DNA of 64,000 nt from NCBI GenBank assembly GCA_016647705.1, contig CM028326.1, forward strand, positions 17,113,901 through 17,177,900, read 5' to 3'. This stretch comes from Eucommia ulmoides. Lineage: Eukaryota; Streptophyta; Magnoliopsida; Garryales; Eucommiaceae. Below the pieces are notes generated by a model, which saw only the letters and a program-made list of their open reading frames with translations, was not told where the DNA came from and ran no database searches. Position 1 is the first letter of the stretch. Each line of letters begins with the position of its first letter. Shown here piece after piece: positions 47,480-59,379 of this stretch. Position numbers and translations under genes: made by a program.

Positions 47480-50141
47480 TCATACATCATCATTTCCAAT
47501 AACTGCCGAGGCTTGACTTTCTTGCTGTGGGGCAACAACTGGATGTGGTGGTGGTGGTCTAAGAGGACAAGTCCTCTTCTTGTGACCAAATTGAGTGAAA
47601 ATTTTGCACCTTATCGTCTGCCTAATCTTCCTACCGACTTCTTGAGGTACAATCCTCTTGCCCTTCTTCCTTGGGGGTTCTTCGTCTGCTCTTCTCCTTC
47701 TACTTAGCTTTAGTCGTCCAGCTCCTCTTTTATATAAGGGTGGTTGGAGCATTTCGGAAGGATTGTACTTCCAAAGCTTGTGATGAAGAATTGGGCGGAT
47801 CATCTCTTTATGCACAGCTAAGTAGGTATCCTTCGAGAAGGCTTCATCACAATAATCTTCTACCTTTCCTCTCTTATAATTGATGGCCCAGGAAACATGC
47901 TTACAAGGCACTCCACTAATCTTCCATTCTCTACAAACGCACGTCTTCTTCCCCAAATCCACCACATGACCAACCCCCATCTCATCAACCACTTCAAACT
48001 CTTGCCCACCGGCAAACAACGCAGTACATTTTTTCCCTTCATCAACATTCTTCTTCAGTTTTTCCCTTATGTTACTAGTAATATTTTCCTCCCAACCAAC
48101 CGTTTTTTCATACCTTTTTTGCAATCTCAACATTAGCTTAGTCCTAATGCCTTCCAATAGTGACAACACAGGTTTTGTTCTCAAGTTCCCTAACCCACTA
48201 TTGAATGATTCTACAAGATTATTTGTAACGTGATCACATTTCACAGTCTCATCAAATTTATACCTTGCCCAAGTCTCCAGTGGATGATCGATTAACCAAT
48301 TGTATGCATTCTTATCCAATACCTTCATCTTCTCCATTGCATCAAGAAACACTTTTTCATTGTAGCTTCGAGCTGCTTTCCAAAACTTATTCCTCATCAA
48401 CACACCAGGGAATTTTTTTTAAATTAGCTAGCAAGTGATGGCAGCACCTTCTGTGACTAGCTTGAGGAAATACTTTTACCACAGAAGTCTCAATAGCCTG
48501 TGAAAGCATTGAAATCCGAATGATAATTATGCAATACATAGTTAATGAAAACCAAAATAAATATAACTCAATTAAAATAAAATAAATGTAATACAATTTA
48601 CCTTGTGCCAGTCTGACATAATAGTGAATGGAGCAGCACACCTTGCCCCCCCATATTGCCTCCTTCAAATGCTGCAAAAATCAACTCCACGTCTCAATTG
48701 ATTCACTGTCAGTAATCCCAAAAGCTAATGGAAACAACCCATTATTCTCATCAAGTGCCACTGCAGATATCAAGACTCCACCATGTGGTGTCTTCAAGTG
48801 ACATACACCTACTCCAACAAATGGCCTGCAACCTCCCAAAAAGCCATTCTTCAAAGCATTAAAACACAAGAAAAGTTGGCAAAAAACTGGGGATGCACTC
48901 ACATTGGCCTTGAAGTACTTGATTCTAATCAAACTCCCTGGATTGCTTTTGTTCACTTCGACCTCATATCTAGGTAGCAAACTGAAGGACTTCCCATGAT
49001 GTCCCTCTATCATCTCATTAGCTTTTGTCTTAGCTCTATATAGTTGCCTTCGTGTAGCCTCCACACCCCAACTTTTTTTCAATTTCTCTTGCATTCCATC
49101 AATATCAATGTTTGGGGTAATTCTTTTTTCTTCAAGTAATTTTTTGGCAATCCATCTGGAATTAGCATCAGGAATGTGATGGGTTGACCTAATGCATGTA
49201 TGAGTCCGATTATAGGACTTTACCATATAAGTAATCTGTCCAAGCAATGGACTAGCATGAATCCTCCAATTACAACCCACTTCCGCATACTCAATTGTCA
49301 CCCTTCGTTTCTCATTTCTAATCCTATTCACTTTAATTCCTTTTGCCACAATGTAATCTTGAATCGCATCCCTAAATTGATAAACATGCTTGAAGATCAT
49401 TTTCTCACAAAATTCTACATCCCTTGCATCTTGAGGTTTTTGATATACCACAAACCCAGAAATAGGATATTGCGTGCGTGTCTTGTATCTCTTACTAATA
49501 GTCCCATCACCGTTACTCTCTTCAGAAAATTCCACCCCAACTTCTTCATCATCATTGTTTGAAAGTGCATCTTCATCTCCACCATCTTCCTCTTCAATCT
49601 CTTCCTCAAGTCCCTCCAGCTCTCCATCATCATCATTCTCTATTTTATATCCCTCGTCTCTCCAATCCTCATCTTCAGAACTAAGCCTATACACATCTTC
49701 TACCCTTTCTTCCTCCTCCTCACTCACATTAGTTTTTTCCTCATCCTCACTCACAAACCCTTCTTCATTGTCATCCTCGCTCTCAACAATGACTTCACTA
49801 GGCACTTCTTTGTCTCTCAATAAATTTTCAGAAGACGTGATTGGTGCAACATTGAGATCTAAGTCCATCAATAACAAAATCTCATGCATTCCATGTTGTT
49901 GATGCAAATCAAACATCAATAAAACTTCTTTATCACTCATAATACACATTTTCTCTCTATTACTTCCAGGAAATTCAATCGAAAATTTTAAATCCACCCC
50001 GTTCCCATATGGGATTTTACCTCCAAATATCATTCTTACATCATCCAATAACATTAGTATCCCATATCTATCACGATCAACCCACCCTATCTCAACAACT
50101 TCACGCATGAACATACATTTGAGCAGAAAATAAGACTTCAT
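47480..50141 (-). pseudogene. mudrA: mudrA-type transposase of the TIR-MULE
   Basis: The ATG is at 50141. Order: PB1-like N-terminus (MKSYFLLKCMF, FGGKIPYGNG), a long acidic stretch (EEDGGDEDALSNNDDEE), MuDR DNA-binding domain (FCEKMIFKHVYQFRDAI, CNWRIHAS), MULE catalytic domain (GVGVCHLKTPHGGVLISAVA, then IMSDWHK after an indel), a carboxy-side VTNNLVESFNSGL with the catalytic Glu, SWIM finger (CVCREWKISGVPCKHVSWAI, intact CxC...CxH), and a CCHC knuckle whose second Cys is Phe (CKIFTQFGHKKRTC). An intron lies at about 48498-48602. Lesions: TGA for the Trp after ETWS (48681), a frameshift at a seven-C run (about 48650) and one at an eight-A run (about 48417). Few lesions compared with the larger MULE suggest a younger insertion. 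Confidence 0.88.
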
Positions 50142-50239
50142 GCCTGTGAAAACAACACATTACAAGAATGAACAAATAACCAACAACAAATAGATTTCAG
50201 CCTGCAAAAAAAAAAAACCCAACAATAAACAAGTTTTAA

Positions 50240-50550
50240 ACAGATGCAAACTACCCTAATAGTCTGGTGTAAACTACACTAAACAACCATTGATTTTGAA
50301 AAAACTACGCCAAACAACCTGAAGAAAAAAAAAAAAAAAAAAACAACAAATAGATGCAAACTACACTAACCACCCTGGTGTAAACTACACTATAACAGCC
50401 ATTGATTTTGAACAAACTACACTAAATAGCCTGAAAAAAAAAATAACCAACAACTAACAGATGCAAACTACACTAACACATCCTAGTGTAAACTAGGCTA
50501 AACAACCATTGATTTTGAACAAACTACACTAAACAGCCTGAAAAAAAAAT
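50240..50550. repeat. Three tandem units of about 105 bases upstream of the transposase gene
   Basis: Each unit reads AGATGCAAACTACACTAAC, GTGTAAACTACACTA, ACCATTGATTTTGAACAAAC, CCTGAA and an A run. The A runs end each unit, and their differing length makes the unit length vary. They lie between the start codon (50141) and the right TIR. Confidence 0.82.
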
Positions 50551-50599
50551 AAAAAAAAATAATGATTTTTCAGATTTTTGTAGAACTTACCTGGGTTTA

Positions 50600-51060
50600 C
50601 CGTCGGACGACCACCTTCGCAACCTTCAATGACAACCTTCCGACGACGACCAGCGCAACCTTCAACGAAATGGACAAGCTACAGACGACGATTAGATTTT
50701 GACGACGAACGAAAGAGCCTTCGACGACGAGCTTCCGACAACGAACGAACGAGCCTTTGACGACAGCCTTTAACGAAATAGACGAGCTTCAGATGACGAC
50801 GAGCGAACGAAGTCTTCAACGAAATGGATGAGCTTCATACGACGATGAGCTTCCGACGATGAATGAACAAGCCTTTAACGACGAGCTGCTGACGATGAAC
50901 GGACGAGCCTTCGACGATGAGCTTCTAACGACAAACGGACGAGCTTTCAAAGGCGAGCTTCAGACGACGAGCAGCCTAGCTTTCAACAATGAGCTTCCAA
51001 TGACAAGCAGCCTTCAACGAACGGACAAACCTCCAGCTCCGACGTGGAAATGAAACTGCG
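50600..51060. repeat. GACGACGAGCTTC minisatellite in the MULE promoter region
   Basis: About fifteen degenerate units of roughly 30 bases built from GACGACGAGC, TTCCGACGA, AACGAACGAGCCTT and CAACGAAATGGA. It is GC-richer than its surroundings and follows the 105-base repeats towards the right TIR. Open frames over it, such as 50859-51053, are a by-product of the 3-base periodicity. Confidence 0.75.
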
Positions 51061-51464
51061 AATGGAAGAGCCTTCGACGAACAACCTTCTCTCACTCTCT
51101 CGAACGGCTACTGAAATGACTTGATGGAGTGATGGAGTAGGTATGCAAGAAAGGACAAAGGACGTGGAGGGAAAGGATGTCTACTTTTTGATGTTGCAAA
51201 AAATCAAATATCCGATCCATCTTGGAATTAGAAAGGGGAAGGATTTAATTGTCATTTTACTTAATTCTTTTTTTATTGTAAAAAGTCACATAAAAATTAG
51301 GGGTATTAAGGTCTTTTCATACAAAAAATCAGTCAAATGGAGTTGACTGGTATTTGTAAAATGACAGGGGAGGTATTTGGTTTAGAGCAAAAAGATAGGA
51401 GAGGTAAATGGTATAACCCCATATATAATATCAAACTCTTTCTTTACTTTTCTCTATTATTCTT

Positions 51465-52204
51465 TGTTAGCCTAGTGAGCTACCCAAGAGGGGGTGAATT
51501 GGGTAGTTCTAAAAATTTAAACAAATTTTAATCTTTTCAATACTTAAATTTTATCCGATCGATATAGGATGTTTCCTCAGGCCTATTTCCGACCTTGGTC
51601 GGTTGACCAATCACCGATGGTCAGTCGATGTCAACCGATCGATACAGAGAGTTTTCATTTCGATCATTAGTTGACCAGTCTTTCCTGGTCAGTTGACCGA
51701 TCGATTTAAAGACTCCACATTTTCCAGCCCTTGCCCATCGGTTGACCAATCACTATTGGAACACCCACTACTCAATTTATTGCAACTCCAAACTTCGACA
51801 TTTTAAACCATTTAACCGATTTCTTTTCTCGGTTAATTTAATTGATACTAATATTCATTTTTAAACACTAATCTTACTTAGGTCAATTTTCTTTTTTCAA
51901 TTTCACATTGGAGAAAATATTTGAACAATAATTAAGACCTTAATTAAAACACACATAAATATAAATCATTTTTGTGTCGAGTGTAATCTTAATGGGGATA
52001 CATTAAGAGTAAAATAGATTTAAGTTATTTCCACCTAGTATCTTCAGAATCTTCGATACGCTTTAATTTTCGTCTCTGTATCCTTCATAATTACTTCATG
52101 ATATAGTCTTGAATGAAACTCTTTAAACTGAAACACTCAATAAATACGTTAGTTCCTCCAAAAACAGCAACCCTTAATTGTTCATCAAAACCTTGAGATC
52201 AACA
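51465..52204. mobile_element. Solo LTR, copia-type
   Basis: TGTTAGCCTAGTGAGC to GAGATCAACA, 740 bp, with flanks TTCTT and TTCTC as a one-mismatch target duplication. It carries the phrase AAGAGGGGGTGAATTGGGT, familiar from plant solo LTRs. Comparison with 39440 shows that the host LTR reads through ATTATTCTCTATATC without it, so the boundaries are well fixed. Confidence 0.75.
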
Positions 52205-52567
52205 TTCTCTATATCTCTCTATACTCTTTCTCTATATCACTCTTATATTTTTTCTATCATCTTCACACACCTATATATAGTGCATGAATTATGTAACTCT
52301 TAATATAATAATAAGTACTCATAATATTATAATTAATAAAATCACTAATTATACACATAAATACTATTGTAACATATATATTTATAATAGAATTCATAAA
52401 GACATTTCAATAAATTTATAAGTTATTCACAATAATAATGTGTCATACGCATGTAATTTAAACACATAATTATAACTATTATAAATATATATTAATAATA
52501 AATTTATTAAATAAAATAATATAATTTATATATAATAAAATATTTAATTTTAAATTATTTTTTAACA
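52205..52567 (-). repeat. 5' LTR of the non-coding LTR element, last fragment
   Basis: Matches 39455-39824 almost base for base and ends TTTTTTAACA. The direct repeat AGATC follows at 52568. Confidence 0.85.
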
Positions 52568-52572
52568 AGATC

Positions 52573-54127
52573 ATTATTGTTTAAACAAATTATTGATCAA
52601 ACATTACAATTGGAAGAAATTATATAAGTTTCATTTTAAGTTTGTTTGATCGCATCTTACTATAGTTGTTCCGTATTTTAGGGTGAGAAAAAACGAAAAA
52701 GATTAATTACACATATGAAAGGTAAAGTTTCATTAATTGGGGTAAATTAGTTCACGAATTGTCAATAAGACTATTCGGTTGAAAAAAAAAAAATAAAAAA
52801 AAATGAGTCTATTTGTTAGTTTCAACACTCGTTTAGGATTAGGTGCTAATCACCACTATTTTTTTTTCTTTTTTTATTGGTTAAATCGAATAAAAATAGA
52901 GGACAAAACCATTACCAGAGAGGACACGACTCCTGCATGCTTCTATTACTAACATATACTTTAGTTATACTAGTCTCTAATAGGGATTAAAGAATATAAT
53001 CTTAATTAAAAATAATTAAAATATTTAAATGATAAAATAAAAATGATCAAGTTTGATATTCAACCAAGTATTGTATATAAAAATATCTTTTGAAGATATA
53101 GTTTCAGTTTATATTCTTTCATATTTTACTATATAGATATGTAAAAAACTACTTTTGTTACTTGTTAAAAATATTTAATAACTATGGATAAACTATTTTT
53201 ATAATTTTTTAAAAGAAAAATAATAATTATACACCAACACATGTCAATAAGCATTCAAAATATAAATATAATGTAGATACAATATTTTGTCCACCAAACA
53301 AAACCTAAAATAATATTAGTGATCATATTATGAATTTCTCTATCTAATTTTTTTTTCTATTTAGAGAAATTTATTTTTTAGTTCTTTTAAACATATTTCT
53401 TTAGTCCTAGTTGATATTAACCATATGAATTTAATATTTAATTAATATTATTGAAAATTTAAATAGGCAGTTAATATTAACTTAAAAATTAAAAAATAAA
53501 GAAGAAAACATAATATGAATAAATATTTATAAGTGACTTATTTTGTGGATAATACATTAATTTCTCCAATACTATTCTTAATTTTATTTTAAAAAATAAT
53601 ATTAAAATAGAAAGATAGGAAAAAAAAAAAAAAAAAAAAAAAAAGAAGAAGAAGAAGAAGAAGAGAATGAGAGAATTTTCATACTTGTCCGATAAAGTTA
53701 GATGGATAGAGAAGGAGGACATGAACCTTATTTTTGTTTGGGTGAGAAACTAATTTTTTCATCTATTTCACTTTTGACCTTTGCCATTTAATTTTAAATA
53801 TTAGGGCTAAAAATTCCACTTAAAAATATTACTCTTTCCTATTTTATTATATAAATCTGTAAAAAAAAATGGGATTATGGAATTTTGGCTAATTTGAGTT
53901 AAAAATGAGAAGCTGAGTTTGAAAACTAAATAAGAGAGTGGGAGATGATTTGGACACTTAACCATTGAAGATGAAAAGAATGACAAGGATACGGCCCACG
54001 TGTTTATAAAATGTCTCTTAAAAATATATTTCGAAAATATCTCTAAGAATGTATATTGAATTGTTCATATATATCTCTTCAAAAATATATTTTGAAAAAA
54101 TATTATTTTTAAATTATTATATAGATC

Positions 54128-54168
<41 letters not shown>
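52573..54168. other. AT-rich intergenic DNA
   Basis: No gene seen. A run of about 25 A followed by (GAA)6 lies at 53618-53664, a TA microsatellite at 54131-54173, and repeated AAAATATATTTTGAAAA-like segments at 54020-54100. Confidence 0.6.
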
Positions 54169-54173
<5 letters not shown>

Positions 54174-54178
<5 letters not shown>

Positions 54179-54968
54179 GTGTATAAAACTGGTACACCCT
54201 TGAGTATGGTCCAGTCGGATGACGGGTGAGTCCTCTTGCTGAGGTGGAGTTGTCAGTTGGAAATTCTTCAGGTGAGATGCGTTGGGTCCTAGAGGGACTA
54301 ACCTGCTATGTCCAGAGTTTTGTTCCTCAGGGAGTGTACCTGTAGAAGGCTTAGACCAGGATTTGTCCTGGTAAAGCCCCTCTGGCGTGGTAATTAGTAC
54401 TTAGAGAGAAAAGGTACAGTAATATGGTAAGTAAACAAATGAACTTGCATGTAATCTAAGTGTATTCAAGTGTACCTCGGGCTTACATAACCTCTGATAT
54501 ATACAAGCGTTGGAGATGATTAATCGGGTCTAAACACGATTAATTAGTCGAAACCCTATGTTTAGCCAATAAACCGGGGCGTTTAGGAGATAATCGTTGG
54601 ACTTCAGCTTTCAGGCCCATTTGGTGAAGCCCGTGGGCCTTTTTTCGGCCAGCGACGGTAAGTTGGTGGAGGAGCGCAGAGATCCGTGGAGTTCTAGAGA
54701 GGAAACAAGGTAAAAAGGGGAGTCGGTCGAGGTGAACGGCTAAATCCCTAAAATTGATCGCCGAGGGCGCGGTGCAAAGCTCAGAGTGGCACGTCCTTAC
54801 GGGGCTCCTCGCTTTTCCTTGGGAGAAAATGAGATTCCAAGGAGAAGCCGTAGTCGGCGCATGCTCCAGCGTGGCGTTGTGGATTTTGGAATGAGTTCCT
54901 ATCATTATGAGGGTTAACACGTGGCTGGGTCCCAAGTGCTGACTCAGAGGTGTCCAAAAATACTATCA
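54174..54968 (-). repeat. 3' LTR of the Retand-like element
   Basis: 795 bp. Its partner at 58588 is 792 bp, with roughly one difference per ten bases by eye, so the insertion is old. Many differences are C/T or G/A. Confidence 0.82.
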
Positions 54969-55073
54969 TTAGTCCCTAACCCTGTGCGACGAGAGAAGTG
55001 ATGCGGTCGGGGATATCAATTCCTGACTGAAACGAGTGTCCTAGAGACTTCGAAGCGCGAGAAATACCTCTAA

Positions 55074-55440
55074 TCGACATTTTTTCAAGAGTTAGTTTTT
55101 TCTTGAGGAGCTTATTCGAAATAGACCTCCATACGGTTAGGGTCTGGGGTCAAGTAGCACGACCGGGCGGTCCTGAATTTCTTCGATTTTCAATACGACA
55201 ATTTTTCAAGAGTTAAACTTTTTTAGAGGAGCTAATTTGAGATACGCTACCATACGGTCAAGGTTCGGGGTCAGGTAGTACAGCAGGACGGCCCAGAAAT
55301 TTTTCGATTTTAAGGCAACAACTTTTTAAGGGTTAGTTTTTCGGGGGGAGCTAATTTAAAATAGGCTCCCATATTGTGGGGGTTCGGGGTCAGGTAGCAC
55401 GGCAGGGTGGCCCCAAATTTTTTTGATATTCAGGGCGACA
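55074..55440. repeat. Three tandem units of about 120 bases in the Retand-like element
   Basis: Each unit runs from CGACAATTTTTCAAGAGTTA through GAGGAGCTAATTTGA, CATACGGTCAAGG, GGGGTCAGGTAGCACG to TTTCGATTTT. Confidence 0.82.
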
Positions 55441-56139
55441 CACATTCACTGTGAACAAGCCATGCGCATGAACTGACCTTCACTGCGGAGAAAATTGAGA
55501 CGAGCCCTAGGAGAGTGCGCGCCACAGATGGGTAGGAAGGTGAGGGGTTGTGCCCCCCCATTTAAAGTTTAAGGGGGGTAAAGTTTCCCCCTAAATAAAA
55601 ACAAAAGAAAAAATGGGGGGAGGGGGCAGCCTCCTCCCCCTTCTCCCCCTCACGCTGGCCAAAGGAGGCCAGCACAAGTTGGCCCCCTTGGCTAGTACAA
55701 GGGGGGAGGGCAGCACAAGTTAGCCCCCTAACTATGTTTTGAGGAGCGAATTTGCGATAGACCCCCATCTGAGCCTAGCCAGCCTAAGGCAGCACGGCAG
55801 GATGGAAGGGCAGGATAAAACGACGTTGGCCCAAGAAGATGTGGTGAAATTTATGGACGACACTCCTAGACAACGTTCTTGGAGAAGGTTTTCACTGGAC
55901 TCTGCCAACTAGGAGTAGCACGGTAGGACGTTGCCCGTCGCCCTTGACAGTTCCGATTACGGGGCGCGGAGGCCGAACCCCTAGACATTGCTTTACTATA
56001 GGCCCTCAAACCCGATCAGTGCCCCACCCTCGGTGGATGACCTCGGTCTTTTCTCGGGTATAGACTATTGACCTTTGGAGAAGGTCTGGTTGTCACTCTA
56101 AACTCTGAGCATTAAGATGAGGCTTATGGAAAGTTACTC

Positions 56140-56510
56140 ACGACACCGAGAGTCGGGATGTTGGGTGGAGAAATATCCGTGACTCAGGGGATCAGAAGGC
56201 AACCGTGGAGAATTATTTCCGACGTCGAGAGCCAAGATATGACTCAGGGGGTCAGAATGCAGCCATGGAGAATCAGTCATGACTCCAAGAGTTGGGATGC
56301 AACTCAAGGGGTCGGAATGTAACCACAGAAAATTACTTGCAACGCCAAAAGCCGAGATACGGATCAGGGGGTCAAAATGCAGCTGTGGAGAATCACTCAC
56401 GAGACCGAGAGTCGAGATGTGACTCAGAGGGTTGGAATGTAACCATGGAGAATCACTTGTGACACCGAGAGCCAAGATACGACTTAGGGGGTCAGAATAC
56501 CGTTGACCGG
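56140..56510. repeat. Six tandem units of about 59 bases in the Retand-like element
   Basis: The unit contains GACTCAGGGGGTCAGAATG, CAACCATGGAGAATCA and CGACACCGAGAGTCGGGAT. Its period, with few stops, yields a long minus-strand open frame with a repeated DPLSHI-LGV pattern, which I consider a by-product rather than a gene. Confidence 0.82.
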
Positions 56511-56929
56511 AGAAAACACAAGGCATATTGCACAAAACGCATTCTTTATTTTGATAAGACAAACTACAACACTTTGTACAAACTAGAAGTTGATCACAAA
56601 AGTGGATCATCCCTATAGAAGTTGCACTTCAGCTAGTCAACATTTCGTGGGTGCCTAATCGGCACATTCTCTTCTGTTTCAAGATCGTATGTGCCCGGAC
56701 GTATGACCTTATTGGATCTGTATGTCTCTAGAGTTGAATCCATCGTGGATGTGGTTGATTTCACCATCCACGCGTTGGTGATCCTCTCTAGCCTCAACCC
56801 CCTCGGGGTGGTAGACAATTGCGATTTTCTCATTTTTTCTAGGCCCGGGGCTCTCCCTGTGGTTTATCCCTGTTAGATTGCTCCTGATTTTCTCTCCGGA
56901 CGTAGTTCCAGATATAGCCTTTTTGGACA

Positions 56930-58100
56930 AGAGTATCAATCTCCTGCTAGAGTTGGAAATAGTTCTCTATAGAGTGAGCTCGATCTTGGTAGAACTCACA
57001 GTATTGGGTCATCGATCTCCCTATTGGCCTTCTCCTCAAGGGCGGCAGAGGAGGAAAGAAGTCTTGCCCAGAGTTTTCTATGAAGACGGTGGCTACTGAG
57101 GCCATGAGCGGGGTAAACTCTGGTTGATGATGCCCTAGAGGAGAAAGTGACCTCTTATCTCTAGGCAAGGGTCTAAACCTTCCTTCAGCTCGTAATCTTC
57201 TCGAGACTTTAGCTTGATTCAAACCTCTATTCCTTGGTTCCCTCAGCTTGTTTGATCCTTCCTGCCCTCTCTTGGTTGTAGCACGGAGGTCAGCACCATG
57301 GAATCTAGTCCCACGATTTAGAGCTTGTGTGAGAGCACGGTTGGAGCAGAGATCGTAGGATAATATTTTATGCCAGAGCCCGTAAACAAAGGCATTTAGC
57401 GCAACAATGTCAGGAAGGTCATCGTATAAATTTGCTTCTCAGTTAAAACGCTCAACGTAATCACCCGAAGATTCAGTGGGCTCTTGCCGAATAGTGGGGA
57501 TATGAGACACAGTCCTTGGCCTTCGTCGGGAACAACTGAAATGAGCCAAGAACAACTGCTCGAGTTCCCTAAAGGTAGAGATGGATGCCGACCTCAAACT
57601 CTGGAACCACAATCTTGCAGCATCTATAAGGGTGATAGGAAGGCTCTACACCGCAAAGCTACAATGGACACCTGCATGTCTATATGAGACTTGAACATAG
57701 ACAGGTGGTCAACGGGATCTGAAGTCCCATCATACGGACTCATTTGAGGTCGGGTGAAGTGCTTCGATACTACTTCTTCTAGAACCTCATCCATAAAAGG
57801 ATAATTCACCTCCGAAATTACACCTGGTCCTACCCGACCTCCTTACACCTCCTGGAGACGAGCTTCCATGTTGGCCAAGTTGTGCTCTACAACCTCCCAT
57901 ACTCGAGGCTCTCCCTGGATCCGATTGTCCACAGCTCGGGCCGCAGGGTGATGGGAGAGAGGTGAGTAGAAGTCAACCTCATATTCACGCCAACCTCTGT
58001 GATCGGACCTGGCAGGCCGATGAAGAGCTCGACCATTAGGGGACACCGATATATCTCTTGGCACAAATTTACGTGGTGGTAGAGGTGGGGATCTCGACAT
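56930..58100 (-). pseudogene. Retand-like gag, broken
   Basis: From 58100: MSRSPPLPPRKFVPRDISVS, then after a TAA (57843) in the same frame GVISEVNYPFMDEVLEEVVS, SPYDGTSDPVDHLSMFKSHI and RCRAFL. A frameshift near 57635 leads to ITLIDAARLWFQSLRSASIS and IREEPTESS-like sequence, and finally QYCEFYQDRAHSIENYFQL (about 56950). The PYDGTSDPxDHL and RCRAF motifs followed by A-R-W-F mark the Tat/Retand retrotrans_gag domain. The last motif corresponds to KYCxFHxDxGHxTxxCxxL, with its zinc ligands partly lost. This was capsid and nucleocapsid. At least two stops and one frameshift. Confidence 0.8.
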
Positions 58101-58587
58101 TACATGGGGGACCTCTCTTAGCCTACAACCTCAAGATTGCGAGGCGAAGGGCGGTCCTCGGGCTCCTCCCCATTCAGAGTGTCCATGAAAACATCAAGGT
58201 CTTAAGGTGGCCCCTCGGGCATTGCGAGCTGAAGGGCTGGTCCACCCTGAGCAGGGGGCCGTGGCAAGTGCGCAAGGATAAGTTGTATATTCGACTTGTA
58301 CTCTGGCATTTGGCATTCAAGGAAATCAACCCAAGATGCCTCTACAGCTCCTTAGGTCTGTCCCACAGCCCCAGGTGGTAGAGTGGATGGTTCTACCCGA
58401 CCATGGGGGGTGCAGTTATCCTCGTTGGTGAGAGCTAGGGGGTATGCACTTGCATTTTTCAATAGGTATTCTCGTTCTTCTGTTTTGTGTCTATGTAACT
58501 AAACCTTGTGATCACTCAAGCTCAGTTGAGTAGAAAGTAGTGATTAGGGGAAAGCTTATTACACGGTTCCCAAAGACATTGCCAAAT

Positions 58588-59379
58588 TGTTGGTGTATAA
58601 AATTGGTACACATCTCGAGTATGGTCCAGTCGGATGACCGGTGGATCCTCCTACTGAAATGGAGTCGTCGGTTGGAAATTATTCAGGTGAGATGCGTTGG
58701 GTCCTGGAGGGACTGACCTACTATGTCTAGAGTCATATTTCTCAGGGAGTGTACCTATAGAAGGCTCAAACCAGGATTTGTCTCGGTGAAGCCCCTCCGG
58801 CATGGAAATTAGTGCTCAGAGAGAAAAGGTACAGTAATGCGGTAAGTAAACAAATAAACTTGCGTGTAATCTAAGAGTATTCAAGCGTACCTCGGGCTTA
58901 CATAGCCCTCGATATATATAGGAGTTGGAGATGATTAGTCGGACCTAAACACGATTAATTAGTCGAAACCCTATGTTTAGTCGATAAACCGGGGCGTTTA
59001 GGAGATAATCGTTGGGCTTGGGCTTTCGGGGCCCATTTGGTGAAGCCCGCAGGCCTTTGTCAAGCCTGCAACGATGAGCTAGTGGAGGAGCGTAGAGATC
59101 CGTAGAGTTTTGGAAAAGAAACATGGTGAAAAGGGATGTTGGTCGAGGTGAACGGTTGAGTCCCTAAAACTGATCGTCGAGCGCATGGCGCAGAGCTCAG
59201 AGCAGCACGTCCCTGCGGGGCTCTTCACTCCTCCTTGGGTACAAATGAGATTCCAGGGTGGAGTCGTAGTCGACGCATGCTCCAACGTGGATTCCATAAT
59301 GCATCCCTGTCATTGCGAGGGTTGACACATGGATGGATCCCAAATACTGACTCAAAGGTGCCAAAAAATACCCTCATCA
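58588..59379 (-). repeat. 5' LTR of the Retand-like element
   Basis: 792 bp from TGTTGGTGTATAAAATTGGT to CCCTCATCA, followed by the TA tract continued from before 54174. Confidence 0.82.

Larger units (their letters stand above)
46735..51420 (-). mobile_element. Mutator-like element with terminal inverted repeats
   Basis: Terminal inverted repeats of about 85 bases (46735-46820 and 51337-51420) share ACCTCTCCTRTCTTTTTG, AAACCAAATACCTCCCCT and ATTTTACAAATACCAGTCAA. The target duplication is a perfect 9 bp, ATATATAAT (46726-46734 and 51421-51429), the MULE hallmark. The element is 4686 bp and carries one minus-strand transposase gene. It sits in the LTR of the 13.6 kb element and so is younger than it. 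Confidence 0.92.
38984..52567 (-). mobile_element. Non-coding LTR retroelement with three nested insertions
   Basis: LTRs at 38984-39824 and 46384-52567 (the latter in pieces) are flanked by the perfect direct repeat AGATC (38979-38983 and 52568-52572). The minus-strand tract ATATGGGGGAT at 39825-39835 next to the first LTR is a polypurine tract, so the element reads on the minus strand with its 5' LTR at the right. Without insertions the internal part is about 2.4 kb and has no coding domain, so it is a non-autonomous (LARD-like) element. I could not recognise a primer binding site. Confidence 0.8.
54174..59379 (-). mobile_element. Tat/Retand-like Ty3/gypsy element, gag only
   Basis: LTRs 54174-54968 and 58588-59379, both from TGTTGGTGTATAAAA to a TCA end. 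It is inserted in a TA tract, with ATATA on both sides. On the minus strand the right LTR is followed by ATTTGGCAATGTCTTTGGGA, a decayed form of the TTTGGCGCCGTCTGTGGGAA primer region of Retand-type elements. Only gag is recognisable; the space where pol should be (54969-56600) holds tandem repeats and GC-rich non-coding DNA. It is therefore non-autonomous. Confidence 0.8.

Noticed and set aside
50859..51053. 64-codon frame with repeated ELLTTNGRAF pattern
   Set aside because: By-product of the GACGAC minisatellite.
53489..53722. 77-codon frame with a long Phe run
   Set aside because: Translation of a poly-A/GAA tract on the opposite strand.
56140..56510. CRISPR-like look of regularly spaced repeats
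   Set aside because: The whole unit repeats with no unique spacers, in plant nuclear retrotransposon DNA.
56134..56610. 158-codon minus-strand open frame with repeated DPLSHI-LGV pattern
   Set aside because: The frame follows from the 59-base tandem repeat. It lies downstream of gag where no such protein is known.
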